From Chloroflexota bacterium (lineage in GTDB: Bacteria; Chloroflexota; Anaerolineae; Anaerolineales; Villigracilaceae), in contig JACRBI010000037.1 in the NCBI GenBank assembly GCA_016234495.1, positions 42,525 through 106,524 of the forward strand: a DNA stretch of 64,000 nucleotides, given 5' to 3'. Numbering within the stretch: position 1 is the first letter of the stretch; the number at the start of each line of letters is the position of its first letter. The position numbers were made by a program, and so were the translations under genes. Positions 33,875 to 42,675 of this stretch are shown one piece after another. The notes beneath the pieces are model-generated. The model did not search any database and was not told the DNA's origin. It worked only from the letters and a program-made list of their open reading frames with translations.

Positions 33875-35740
33875 ATGAAAAAGATATTGACCCTGATGCT
33901 TCTACTGCTGACTTCTTGTGCCCCTTCAGCATCCCCCACCTCTCAAACTTTTCCCAACACGATCACACCGCTCACGGCTGCGCCCGAGCCTGCTCCATTA
34001 AATCTGACAGTTGACTCTACCTCCGGGCAGATCCAACTCGCCATGCTCGAGAGTGCCGCAAGATGGCGAACCATCCAAATAAGCGGCGACATAAACTGGT
34101 ATGCGCCGGACGGCACGGTGCAGGCGTTTCGTGAACAGGTATGGATCGACCCGCTTAACAGCAGATACAAAGTTGAACTGATCGGAACAGACACGCAAAT
34201 CAGAATCAGCGACGGCGTTAGTGTTTATAACGCAAATGTCAACTCGGGGCAGGCGGAAGTTTCGCTGTACCCTGAGTTCGCGCACGTAGGTCAATACATT
34301 CCTCCGCTTGTTGAGGGCGAGGCTCATCCCAACCCCATTTGGGGACAAATCGGCACGCCGCTTTCGCAGCTTGCATTCCCTTCTGACTATGCTCAAAATA
34401 CGGGCATCTTCAAACCAGTTGAGATGTCTTCAGTAGCCGGGCGTGATGCTCTTGTGGTCGAGTGGATGTACAGCGAAAACTCCTTCGTGTCATGGAAGAT
34501 GTGGCTGGATACAAAAACCGCAATCATCTTGAAATTGCAGGAATTTGGAAAGGACGGAAGCGGGGCAATGCAGGGCGAACGAGTCATCAACAAGATCAGC
34601 TTTGATCAAATTTTTGACGAGACCTTGTTTGCCATCCCGCTTGATTCGCCCAGCGGAGCTGAGACTGCTTCAGTTGCGATCACGCCTATCGTAACAGAAT
34701 CAGGCCCAATGACCGAAGAAGAAGCGGGTGAGTTGTATTTCTTCCTGCAACCGCGGCAGGCAGGTCAATCCATTCAATTAGTGCGCGTGTCTGGCATGTG
34801 CGTCGTTGACAGCGTGAATTGCCCGCCCATGGAAAAAATCCAGGTCCCGTTTGCATTTAATTTTACGATCAACGCATTAAGCTGGTCACCTAATGGAAAA
34901 TATGCCGCCTTCGCTTATTCAGATACTCCGAGCGGCACACCGACAAAATTGTGGCTGTTCGATGCGTCTGCAAAATCATGGATATCACTCGCGCAGTTCC
35001 CGTATATTGATCCGCCGTTCTGGTCGCGTGATGGTCAATGGATTGCGTTTCGCACGCAGGATGGTTTGGGCGGCGAAGATGTGTATGTGGTGCGCCCGGA
35101 TGGAAGTGAGTTGAAAAGCATTTCTGCCAGGCTGCCCGTTGGTGGACGACCTTATATCATGGACGGCTGGTATACCGAAAATGTGATCATGCGCTCGGCG
35201 TTGCCCGGTCATGAAGGGTCAATCTATTTAGTGCGTGCCGCCAATGGGCAGGCGCGCCCGATGTTCGAAACATTACTGACGAAAGCTCCATTCGTCGCTT
35301 CACCTGATGCGAGCCTGCTCGCGTATGATGAATACGATTACACGAGTCAAAATCATCTGCTTAAGGTGATGGAGCCTGACGGCGCGAATGCAGTGACACT
35401 GGCAAACTTCACTGGCGGAAGTTTGTATCCGCTTGTCTGGTCACCGGAAAGCAGGTTCGTTGCGTTTAATTATTACAGCAGTTTTTCCAGCGGAGAACCG
35501 CTCGCGGAAGTTTATGTGGTGAGTCGCAACGGGAAAAATCTTTCCCTTGTTTATAAAGGGGTGACGGTGGGGAGGCTGGTCTTTTCGCCGAATGGCAAAT
35601 ACCTACTTGTGGAGGAGACAACATCCCCGAGCGGCGGTCACTTGTTTTTGATCAATCTTGCCACATTGGAGGAGAGGATTTTGGAAGCCGCGGGTCTTTC
35701 CACCGACTTTGACTGGTACGCCCCATCGTGGAGGCCGTGA
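33875..35740 (+). CDS. Lipoprotein with a TolB/WD40-like beta-propeller
   Basis: The 621-residue protein begins with a lipoprotein signal (MLLLLTSCAPS, Cys near residue 15). Residues of about 35-290 resemble a LolA/LolB-like sheet domain that could bind lipid or another protein (RYKVELIGTDTQIRISD). From about 335 the repeats are of the TolB/WD40-like type (LSWSPNGKYAAFAYSD, FWSRDGQWIAFRTQDG, VFSPNGKYLLVEE). It is a surface or periplasmic binding protein of unknown partner. The ATG at 33875 has TTTGGAGG upstream; the earlier GTG-type start at 33848 does not. Confidence 0.85.
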   Translation: MKKILTLMLLLLTSCAPSASPTSQTFPNTITPLTAAPEPAPLNLTVDSTSGQIQLAMLESAARWRTIQISGDINWYAPDGTVQAFREQVWIDPLNSRYKVELIGTDTQIRISDGVSVYNANVNSGQAEVSLYPEFAHVGQYIPPLVEGEAHPNPIWGQIGTPLSQLAFPSDYAQNTGIFKPVEMSSVAGRDALVVEWMYSENSFVSWKMWLDTKTAIILKLQEFGKDGSGAMQGERVINKISFDQIFDETLFAIPLDSPSGAETASVAITPIVTESGPMTEEEAGELYFFLQPRQAGQSIQLVRVSGMCVVDSVNCPPMEKIQVPFAFNFTINALSWSPNGKYAAFAYSDTPSGTPTKLWLFDASAKSWISLAQFPYIDPPFWSRDGQWIAFRTQDGLGGEDVYVVRPDGSELKSISARLPVGGRPYIMDGWYTENVIMRSALPGHEGSIYLVRAANGQARPMFETLLTKAPFVASPDASLLAYDEYDYTSQNHLLKVMEPDGANAVTLANFTGGSLYPLVWSPESRFVAFNYYSSFSSGEPLAEVYVVSRNGKNLSLVYKGVTVGRLVFSPNGKYLLVEETTSPSGGHLFLINLATLEERILEAAGLSTDFDWYAPSWRP

Positions 35741-36043
35741 CCCATTTTGCCTGACCCTCGAACGACCGAATGGGCATCACGCTGTCAGTGATGCTCATTT
35801 TTTTAAATCTGCGACGAAGTTGGCGGCATGGTGCCCATCCTGATGCGATTGCCCGAATCTCCGAATCGGCAGGGCTTGTAAATCAATTCTTAATATGCTA
35901 TAGTAACGTGAAATAAATCATTAATGCCTTGATTGTTTTTTCGGAAGAGTTATCCATCATATGCAAGGTAATTCAGGTTCGGCGATTTCAGTCACCTTCA
36001 TAAAAAACATGTTTGACGCCATGCAAGATGGATTGGGAGGGAT
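35741..36043. other. Gap between lipoprotein and response-regulator genes
   Basis: The gap contains the lipoprotein gene's terminator and an AT-rich region with a possible -10 box (TATAGT near 35900). The rest has no visible gene or repeat. Confidence 0.5.
35770..35804 (+). terminator. Intrinsic terminator
   Basis: ATGGGCATCAC (35770-35780) pairs with GTGATGCTCAT (35788-35798) with one wobble, followed by TTTTTT. Confidence 0.8.
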
Positions 36044-36763
36044 GTGCAATTGACCAAGATAGTGCTTGTAATAGACGATGACCCCGAATTGGGAAAACTA
36101 ATTGAGACCATTCTAAAGCCGCTTGAGCTTACAGTTCATCAGGCGTACTCGGGCGATGATGGTCTTAAGCAGGCGTACACGCTTCACCCTGACCTGGTCA
36201 TCCTCGATATTATGATGCCCGGCCTGGATGGCTTTGAGGTCTGTTCACGTTTGCGCGAATTGACCAGTTTCCCGATTCTGATGTTATCCGCCCGATCTCA
36301 TGAAAACGATATGTTGCATGGTTTCAATGTCGGTGTGGATGATTTTCTGCGAAAGCCTTTCAGCAAGAATGAACTTGAAGCTCGTGTAAAAGCCCTGCTC
36401 AGGCGCTCAAATAATGACAGCGCTGCCGAGACCCCATATATTAATACATATAATGATCCCGTTTTGGAGATCGACCTTTCATCCAAGACCGTTAAGCTCC
36501 GTGGAGCAATTGTGGAACTCTCTCCCAAGGAATATGATCTGCTTGCCTGCCTTGTGCGTGAACAGGGAAAAATTATGTCTCATCGCAAACTGGTGCGGGA
36601 AGCATGGGGAGAACCTTACATCAACGGTCAGGCTGTATCGTCGCTTTACATTTACTATCTAAGAAATAAATTGAAAGACGGTCAGTATGGGCATCAATAT
36701 ATCCGCACGCTGTGGGGGCGGGGATATTGGTTTGCACCGCGAGACGGCGGCGAACCTTCATAA
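36044..36763 (+). CDS. OmpR-family response regulator, orphan
   Basis: The 239-residue protein has a receiver domain with D11-D13, phosphoacceptor D55 (VILDIMMPG) and K104 (FLRKPF), and a C-terminal winged helix (LSPKEYDLLACLVREQGKIM, LRNKLKDGQ, RTLWGRGYWF). No histidine kinase lies beside it, so its partner is elsewhere. It probably starts at GTG 36044, with GGGAGG just upstream. It is followed by the exopolysaccharide cluster, and OmpR-type proteins bind tandem direct half-sites about 10-11 bases apart, which matches the iterated TCAAA block 60 bases downstream. Regulation of the cluster is inferred. Confidence 0.93.
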   Translation: MQLTKIVLVIDDDPELGKLIETILKPLELTVHQAYSGDDGLKQAYTLHPDLVILDIMMPGLDGFEVCSRLRELTSFPILMLSARSHENDMLHGFNVGVDDFLRKPFSKNELEARVKALLRRSNNDSAAETPYINTYNDPVLEIDLSSKTVKLRGAIVELSPKEYDLLACLVREQGKIMSHRKLVREAWGEPYINGQAVSSLYIYYLRNKLKDGQYGHQYIRTLWGRGYWFAPRDGGEPS

Positions 36764-36816
36764 GGATATTTATAAACAAAGGGGGAGTGTCGGCGCATAT
36801 ACGATAGAAAAGCCCG

Positions 36817-36990
36817 AATTTATCTCAAAATAATTCAAATAAAGATCAAAGATTCAAAAATATTTATGGGGGTAAAGTATGTTTGCATCAATTTTCAAGT
36901 TGCTTTCAAAATAAAAAACAATAGTCATTTCTTTTGTAAATTACCATTTCAATTTCCAAAGTCCTTTTAAATTGCCTTATGTGATCATGG
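36817..36990 (+). promoter_or_regulatory. Duplicated leader block, copy 1, with iterated TCAAA sites
   Basis: This block is repeated at 54208-54378. The first 36 bases are identical in both; after that long stretches match with small gaps. TCAAA occurs at 36825, 36835, 36846 and 36854, spaced 10, 11 and 8 bases. The position before the exopolysaccharide cluster, and the regulator gene just upstream, point to a transcription control region. Confidence 0.65.
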
Positions 36991-37198
36991 CGTATGGGTA
37001 ATGGGTAGCAGCGCTGACCTGGTTGCTGGCTGGAAATGAACTGGTAAAGATGGCGCAACTCATGATGCGGCTTTGGTGATTGGGAAGAGTCTTGCCTCTG
37101 ACTTTCTGTGCCCAGCCAGCATTTGTTGATTTTTATTGTTCACCTTTCTTCTTTTTTTGAGCGAAGGGGGAAGATGACTTGATGAATTCCCGGTAATC

Positions 37199-37219
37199 CT
37201 GACAATTAATTATTGTCAG
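37199..37219 (+). promoter_or_regulatory. Perfect hairpin before the first cluster gene
   Basis: CTGACAAT (37199-37206) and ATTGTCAG (37212-37219) are exact complements around TAATT, 31 bases upstream of the first ATG. It could be an operator or a leader hairpin; there is no T tract to make it a terminator. Confidence 0.5.
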
Positions 37220-37250
37220 AGTGGCGGAGCACTCCCAAAACAAGGTTCAT

Positions 37251-38891
37251 ATGTATCCTCAAAAATTAAGGTTGGGCTTGTTACTTGATTCATTTAACGT
37301 CCCCGCGTGGGTATATAGCGTTGTTCAGCGCATTGTGAATGGGTGCTCGGGCACACTTGTGCTGTTGGTTTTGAATGATGAAAAGAGCCGAACCAACAAA
37401 ACAGTAAAAGGAAAAAGTATCTATTCCTTATATAATCGGATCGATGAAAAAATATTCACCAAAGCCCCGAATCCGTTTGCCGCAAAAAACATAGCGGATA
37501 TCCTCCCCAGCCTGTCGGTCTTAAAAGTTATTCCAATTCAGGATGGAGATAATTTGTTGCTAAGCGAAGCGGACCTGGAAAATATAAGAGGGCATCGGCT
37601 GGATATTTTGATGAGTTTTGGCTTTGAAGGATTGCGGCTTGAAACCCTCCATGCCGCCAAATATGGAACATGGTTTTATTATCACGGCGATGACAGGATA
37701 ATGAAAGGCGGACCGCCGGGCTTTTGGGAGGTTGTCGAAAATTGGTCAGAAACGGGGACAGCCGTGCTGTCAGTAGGGGGGGATGCCTTTCCAGACCAGG
37801 TTTTGTTCAGGTCGCATTTTATAACCTACCCCTTATCCCCTGCCCGCCATAGAAGTTACTACTTTTGGGCGTCAACTTTATTCCTGCCGCGGCAGATAAA
37901 CCTCCTCAACAGGCTTGGCGAAGAGAGGTATTGTCAGCAAACTAAAAAATATAACGCAGCCCCCCTGCGCACGGTCAAGAAATATGAAGCGCCGTCAAAT
38001 TTTGCAGCGGCAAAAGCAATTGCCAGAATCGTCCTGCGGCTGGTAAAGGAATTCTTCCAGCGGATTTTTTTCATAGATCAATGGTTTTTATTGTTCAGTC
38101 TGAAAAATGAAATGTCCGATGATTTCAGCCGGTTCAACAAGATCGTTCCGTCTAAGGACAAGTTTTGGGCTGATCCACATGCCGCTCAAGTGAATGGGGT
38201 ATATTACATTTTCATCGAAGAATTTTTGCGGACTAAAAACAAGGGGCATATATCCGTGATCGAGGTGGATGAACTTGGAAGGTGGAAACCGCCCGTTACG
38301 GTTTTGGAAAAAAGCTATCATTTGTCCTATCCGTTCATCTTCAAGTGGAATGACAGGTTTTACATGGTGCCGGAGTCGCGCGAAAATAAAACGATTGACC
38401 TGTATGAGTGTATTGATTTCCCGCATAAATGGGTTTTCAAGAAATGCCTGATGCGGGATGTTTCAGCTGTGGATACAACCCTGATTTATCATTCCAATAA
38501 ATGGTGGCTTTTCACAGCCATTGCTGAAAACGAAGCCGCTGCGCCTAACGTTGAGTTGTTCCTGTTTTATACAGATAATCTCCTCGACGGGGAATGGCGG
38601 GCACACGCGCAAAACCCCATTGTTTCCGATGTCAAACGCGCCCGCCCGGCTGGCAGTTTATTCATGGAAGATGGGAAGCTGTTCAGACCGTCACAGGATT
38701 GCTCAAAAGCCTATGGATATGGATTTGACTTGAATGAGGTTGAGGTTCTCTCGGAATGTGAATACCGCGAAAAGAGAATAATATCCTGCAGGCCGGATTG
38801 GGACAAAAAAATCCTGGCCACACACACCTATGCAAATTTTGGAGACCTGACGGTCATTGATGTTTTCAGAAAGACGCCAAAGATCGGATAA
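37251..38891 (+). CDS. Formyltransferase-like / GINT1-type propeller transferase
   Basis: The 546-residue protein begins the exopolysaccharide cluster. The N-terminal half (about 1-180) resembles the formyltransferase fold (ILMSFGFEGLRLETLHAAKY, YYHGDD, GPPGFWEV). The C-terminal half (about 290-540) matches the five-bladed propeller domain of glucosamine inositolphosphorylceramide transferase-type proteins (FNKIVPSKDKFWADPHAAQ, FIEEFL, LSYPFIFKWNDRFYMVPESR). It probably modifies or transfers a sugar. The ATG at 37251 is preferred over the GTG at 37221, which lacks an RBS. The activity is inferred from the domains. Confidence 0.8.
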   Translation: MYPQKLRLGLLLDSFNVPAWVYSVVQRIVNGCSGTLVLLVLNDEKSRTNKTVKGKSIYSLYNRIDEKIFTKAPNPFAAKNIADILPSLSVLKVIPIQDGDNLLLSEADLENIRGHRLDILMSFGFEGLRLETLHAAKYGTWFYYHGDDRIMKGGPPGFWEVVENWSETGTAVLSVGGDAFPDQVLFRSHFITYPLSPARHRSYYFWASTLFLPRQINLLNRLGEERYCQQTKKYNAAPLRTVKKYEAPSNFAAAKAIARIVLRLVKEFFQRIFFIDQWFLLFSLKNEMSDDFSRFNKIVPSKDKFWADPHAAQVNGVYYIFIEEFLRTKNKGHISVIEVDELGRWKPPVTVLEKSYHLSYPFIFKWNDRFYMVPESRENKTIDLYECIDFPHKWVFKKCLMRDVSAVDTTLIYHSNKWWLFTAIAENEAAAPNVELFLFYTDNLLDGEWRAHAQNPIVSDVKRARPAGSLFMEDGKLFRPSQDCSKAYGYGFDLNEVEVLSECEYREKRIISCRPDWDKKILATHTYANFGDLTVIDVFRKTPKIG

Positions 38892-38939
38892 ACCTGCCCT
38901 GTCGGGGAAATGACATCGAAAATGGGAAACGAAGGAAAA

Positions 38940-40397
38940 ATGGAAGAACAAGTTGTGCTCGACCTCGTTGTTAAAATATGCAAAACCCTTGCAGAAAACA
39001 ACATCGACTATTGTCATTGGAAGAGCAATACTTTCCTGCTTCGCTCAGCAAGCGGCGAAAACGACCTTGACCTGCTGGTAAACAAAGCACACTCGCAGCG
39101 CTTTACAGAAATTCTCTCCAGCCTCGGATTTAAGGAAGCCTCGATTCCCCGGGAAGAAGTACTGCCCGGCGTGCAGGATTATTACGGGGTCGATCAAAAG
39201 ACGGGGAAGCTGCTTCATGTCCATGCACATTATCAGTTGATCATGGGGAATGACCTCTCAAAAAATTATCGCCTGCCTGTGGAAAAAGCCTACCTGGCAT
39301 CATCCGCTCAAAGGGGTCTGTTTCGCGTCCCCGCTCCTGAATTTGAACTTGTGATTCTGGTCATACGGATGGCTCTGAAACATTCAACATGGGACTCGAT
39401 CCTCATGCGGCATGGACAACTTTCCAAGTCGGAAAGATGTGAACTGGAGGACCTCTCGACAAAAGAGAATTTGTCGAAGGTTGATGCGATATTGCCTCAC
39501 GTCCCGGGGTTGAATCGTGGCTTGTTTAATTTGTGCCTGCAATCCCTTCAACCCGGCTGCTCGTATTGGACGCGCGTTAAGGCAGGGGAGCGTTTGCAAA
39601 AAACTCTGCGGACTTGTGCGCGGCGCTCCCACTGGCTCGATGTAGTGTTGAAATTCTCGCGCAGAATCTGGCAGCCCCTTTTACGGCGCGGGTTTAGATA
39701 TGCGCCGAAGAATCGATTCGCAAACGGCGGACTGTTCATCGCAATTGTCGGCGGTGATGGGGCGGGCAAAACAACAGTGATCGATGAATTGGATAATTGG
39801 CTTTCAGGGAAGTTCGAAGTCAAAAAACTTCACATGGGGAAACCAGCCTGGTCATGGATGACAACCATAATTCGAGGCATTTTGAAAATAGGCACGCTCT
39901 TGCGGCTTTATCCCTTTGAAGGAGATATCTACGAGGAAGCGCAGCAGCCGCATGGAATTCCCTGGTTTATCAGAGCCGTATGCACCGCCCGCGACCGCTA
40001 CCTGACCTATATTCAGGCGCGGCGACTTTCTTCGAATGGAAGCCTGGTGCTGTGTGATCGGTATTCCTTCCCGGGCTTTATGAAAATGGATGGTCCGCAG
40101 TGTGACTCGGCAATGGCAGAGTTGCAAAGAACAAGTCGATTTTTGGAATTCCTCGTCAAAAAGGAAAGATATTATTACGAGCAAATAAAATTGCCTGACT
40201 TGTTGATCGTTTTAAAAGCCGATCCGGAGATCACGGTTCGGCGAAAAACGAACGAGACTCAAGTGTCGGTTCGGGCACGATCGACCGAAGTATGGAACTT
40301 GAATTGGAAAACACTGTCAGCTTTTGAAGTTGACGCCAACAGGTCAAAGGAAGAAGCGTTCTCTCAAGTTAAGGCTATCGTTTGGGAACATCTATAA
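38940..40397 (+). CDS. Nucleotidyltransferase-like / thymidylate-kinase-like fusion
   Basis: The 485-residue protein has an N-terminal part (about 1-200) like the nucleotidyltransferase fold of polysaccharide clusters (YCHWKSNTFLLRSASGENDL with DLDLLV), followed by a P-loop kinase domain from about 260 (IVGGDGAGKTTVIDELDNWL; LVLCDRYSF). It belongs to a group seen in Chloroflexota capsule-like loci. The substrate is unknown; phosphorylation or nucleotidyl transfer to a sugar or lipid precursor is inferred. An in-frame ATG at 38910 is possible, but AAGGA before 38940 is better placed. Confidence 0.75.
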   Translation: MEEQVVLDLVVKICKTLAENNIDYCHWKSNTFLLRSASGENDLDLLVNKAHSQRFTEILSSLGFKEASIPREEVLPGVQDYYGVDQKTGKLLHVHAHYQLIMGNDLSKNYRLPVEKAYLASSAQRGLFRVPAPEFELVILVIRMALKHSTWDSILMRHGQLSKSERCELEDLSTKENLSKVDAILPHVPGLNRGLFNLCLQSLQPGCSYWTRVKAGERLQKTLRTCARRSHWLDVVLKFSRRIWQPLLRRGFRYAPKNRFANGGLFIAIVGGDGAGKTTVIDELDNWLSGKFEVKKLHMGKPAWSWMTTIIRGILKIGTLLRLYPFEGDIYEEAQQPHGIPWFIRAVCTARDRYLTYIQARRLSSNGSLVLCDRYSFPGFMKMDGPQCDSAMAELQRTSRFLEFLVKKERYYYEQIKLPDLLIVLKADPEITVRRKTNETQVSVRARSTEVWNLNWKTLSAFEVDANRSKEEAFSQVKAIVWEHL

Positions 40398-40399
40398 GC

Positions 40400-41995
40400 A
40401 TGTCGACGATCACTCATCCAATGAAATTTATCTCAAGCCTGTTATCCGATAAAAGCTTGACGAAAAAAGCATACCTAAACGCACTGACGGTGGTGCTTGA
40501 ATATGGTGCGAGTTTGATCGTTGGTTTTCTCATTACACCCTTAATGGTTGCGGGGTTGGGAAATTATTTATTTGGGATGTGGCAGATTCTGAATCGCCTG
40601 ATTGGGTATATTAATCCTGTCAGCGGCCGACCCGGCTTTGCCCTGAAAGCGACTCTTGCCAATCAACAGGCATCCATAGATTACGATCAAAAACGCCGCT
40701 ATGTTGGCAGCACGCTCCTTATCTGGTTATTCTTTTTAGCGCCGCTGATCGGCATCGGCGCAACCGTGAGTTGGTTTGCGCCTTACTGGGTTCACGCGCC
40801 AGCCGCATACATTTGGATCATCCGCGCGGTTGCGGCATTGCTCGTTTTGAACACGATCGTCAACACATTATCATCCATACCACAGGTAACCCTGCAAGGT
40901 GAAAACCTTGGTTACAAACGAATGGGCATGTCGGTGATTCTTGTACTCGCCGGCGGATGTTTTACCTGGCTGGCTTTGTATTTAAAGACAGGCATCATCG
41001 GTGTTGCCGTCGCTGTGATAACGTCAACTTTAACAACTGGTTTGTTTTACCTTTGGGTCGTAAAAAGTTATACCCCGTGGTTCGGCGCGGCAAGGCCGCG
41101 GCTTGCTGACGTGCGCCAAATGCTGGGTTTGAGTTGGTGGTTCATGGGTTGGAATTTGGTGACGACCCTGCTTTTAGCCAGCGACGTTGTAGTGCTGGGC
41201 TTGCTTAACTCAGTTGAGTCAGTAACCAATTATTCACTGACCAAATATGTCCCTGAAACTTTGATCGGCGTCATCGTCATTATTCTTTTTGGTATCATGC
41301 CCGGGCTTGGCAGCATCATCGGAACAGGCGATTACAAAAAAGCTGTCCGCCTGCGCGATGAGATCAATTCATTCATCTGGCTTGCGGCGACAACTTTGGG
41401 CGCATCCATCCTGATCTGGAATCGAGTTTTTATTGGATTATGGGTAGGCGCTGACCATTACTCCGGTTCGATTCCCAATCTGTTGGTTGTTCTGGCCGCG
41501 ATGCAGCTTGCTCTCATCCGCAGCGACGGCAATATCATAGACCTGACATTGCGTCTCAGCCAGAAAGTGCTTCTGGGGCTTTTATCTGTTGTGGTTTCCA
41601 TTACTGCTGCGGGCATTATGGTTGGTTACTTCAAAATGGGAGTTGTCGGATTGTGCCTCGGCATCATGAGCGGACGGTTAATCATCAGCATTGGCTATCC
41701 TGTCTTGATCAGCCGTTTCCTCGGCATTTCATTATCCTCTCAATTAAATCGGATGCTTCGCCCGTTTATCGTTACTCTTCTGCTTTTTTCACTCTCAATC
41801 GGACTGGATGCCTTTGTGCCAATTACGTTTGATAAAGGAATGATGGGCTGGCTTGGCTTCATTGTTTCTGCCGCTGTGACAGGCATCTTGATGCTGTTGA
41901 CATCCTTCTTCGCGGGCTTGTCCGTCGATCAACGCAAAAACATGCTGCGTCGTGTTCGAACGGCGGTCATCACCACTGAAACAGCCGATGAATAA
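40400..41995 (+). CDS. Wzx-type polysaccharide flippase
   Basis: The protein of about 531 residues has 12-14 membrane helices and the polysaccharide-export flippase pattern (LEYGASLIVGFLITPLMV, LGNYLFGMWQILNRL, SVESVTNYSLTKYVPET). It would move lipid-linked repeat units across the membrane. The ATG at 40400 follows the stop of the previous gene by 2 bases. The next gene starts inside its stop codon region. Confidence 0.9.
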   Translation: MSTITHPMKFISSLLSDKSLTKKAYLNALTVVLEYGASLIVGFLITPLMVAGLGNYLFGMWQILNRLIGYINPVSGRPGFALKATLANQQASIDYDQKRRYVGSTLLIWLFFLAPLIGIGATVSWFAPYWVHAPAAYIWIIRAVAALLVLNTIVNTLSSIPQVTLQGENLGYKRMGMSVILVLAGGCFTWLALYLKTGIIGVAVAVITSTLTTGLFYLWVVKSYTPWFGAARPRLADVRQMLGLSWWFMGWNLVTTLLLASDVVVLGLLNSVESVTNYSLTKYVPETLIGVIVIILFGIMPGLGSIIGTGDYKKAVRLRDEINSFIWLAATTLGASILIWNRVFIGLWVGADHYSGSIPNLLVVLAAMQLALIRSDGNIIDLTLRLSQKVLLGLLSVVVSITAAGIMVGYFKMGVVGLCLGIMSGRLIISIGYPVLISRFLGISLSSQLNRMLRPFIVTLLLFSLSIGLDAFVPITFDKGMMGWLGFIVSAAVTGILMLLTSFFAGLSVDQRKNMLRRVRTAVITTETADE

Positions 41996-42665
41996 ACCAG
42001 CAGCGCGCATCGTTGAAATCGTCGGCCCGGCAGGCGCAGGCAAAACCACTTTAAGCCATGCATTGAGTCGCTGCAAAGATATTTATCTGGGCAGTTTTCC
42101 CGATATCCGAAAAATATCCAATATCCCTTTCTTTTTCTGGAACTGCCTTCAAATATCTCCCGCCCTTCTCAGTTGCCCGCGCCGCATCAGCAGAAAACTT
42201 ACGCGGCGGGAATTTGCATGGCTTTCCATTCTACATGGATGGCCTGCCCTCCTGCAAAAAGAGTTGAAAAACAATAAAACGATTATTCTTGATCAGGGTC
42301 CCGTCTATTTGCTGACGGAGACAGGCAGGTTCGGTCCCGAATATCTGAGAAGAAAAAAAGCAGAAAACATGTGGGCGGATTTGTATTCACGCTGGTCAGG
42401 CACGCTGGGCATGATCATCTGGCTGGATGCAGGAGACACAGACCTGCTAAAACGCATCCGCAGCCGGGACAAGGGGCATGTTGTCAAAAACGAATCGGCT
42501 GATACAACCTTTGAGTTTTTGGCTGAATACCGCAAGGCTTATGAACAAGTGATCTCCAGTTTAATGGCAGGCCAGCCTGAGCTGAAAATTCTTCGATTTG
42601 ATACCAGCAAAACCTCAACAGAAGAGATCGCGAATCAACTTTTATCTGAATTCAAATCGGCTTGA
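41988..42665 (+). CDS. P-loop kinase-like protein
   Basis: The 225-residue protein has a Walker A motif IVGPAGAGKTTLSHAL (about 11-26), then KTIILDQGPVYLLTE near 105 and IIWLDAGDTDLLKRIRSRDK near 155, a layout typical of small sugar or nucleoside kinases of the thymidylate-kinase-like class. It is the second P-loop protein of the cluster. The ATG overlaps the flippase stop (ATGAATAA). The substrate is not predictable. Confidence 0.82.
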   Translation: MNKPAARIVEIVGPAGAGKTTLSHALSRCKDIYLGSFPDIRKISNIPFFFWNCLQISPALLSCPRRISRKLTRREFAWLSILHGWPALLQKELKNNKTIILDQGPVYLLTETGRFGPEYLRRKKAENMWADLYSRWSGTLGMIIWLDAGDTDLLKRIRSRDKGHVVKNESADTTFEFLAEYRKAYEQVISSLMAGQPELKILRFDTSKTSTEEIANQLLSEFKSA

Positions 42666-42675
42666 AAAAATCAAC

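Larger units (their letters stand above)
36764..37250. other. Upstream region of the exopolysaccharide cluster
   Basis: The 487-base non-coding stretch contains the duplicated block 36817-36990, then about 200 bases without a recognisable feature, and a perfect hairpin at 37199-37219 before the first gene. There is no coding frame with an RBS. Confidence 0.65.

Noticed and set aside
36817..36990. Cyclic-di-GMP or other riboswitch in the duplicated leader
   Set aside because: The conserved core bases of the c-di-GMP-I class and of other known riboswitches are not visible; the iterated TCAAA words fit a protein-binding region better.
37221..37250. GTG start extending the first cluster gene by 10 codons
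   Set aside because: No ribosome-binding site is present, and the codons lie right after the hairpin at 37199-37219.
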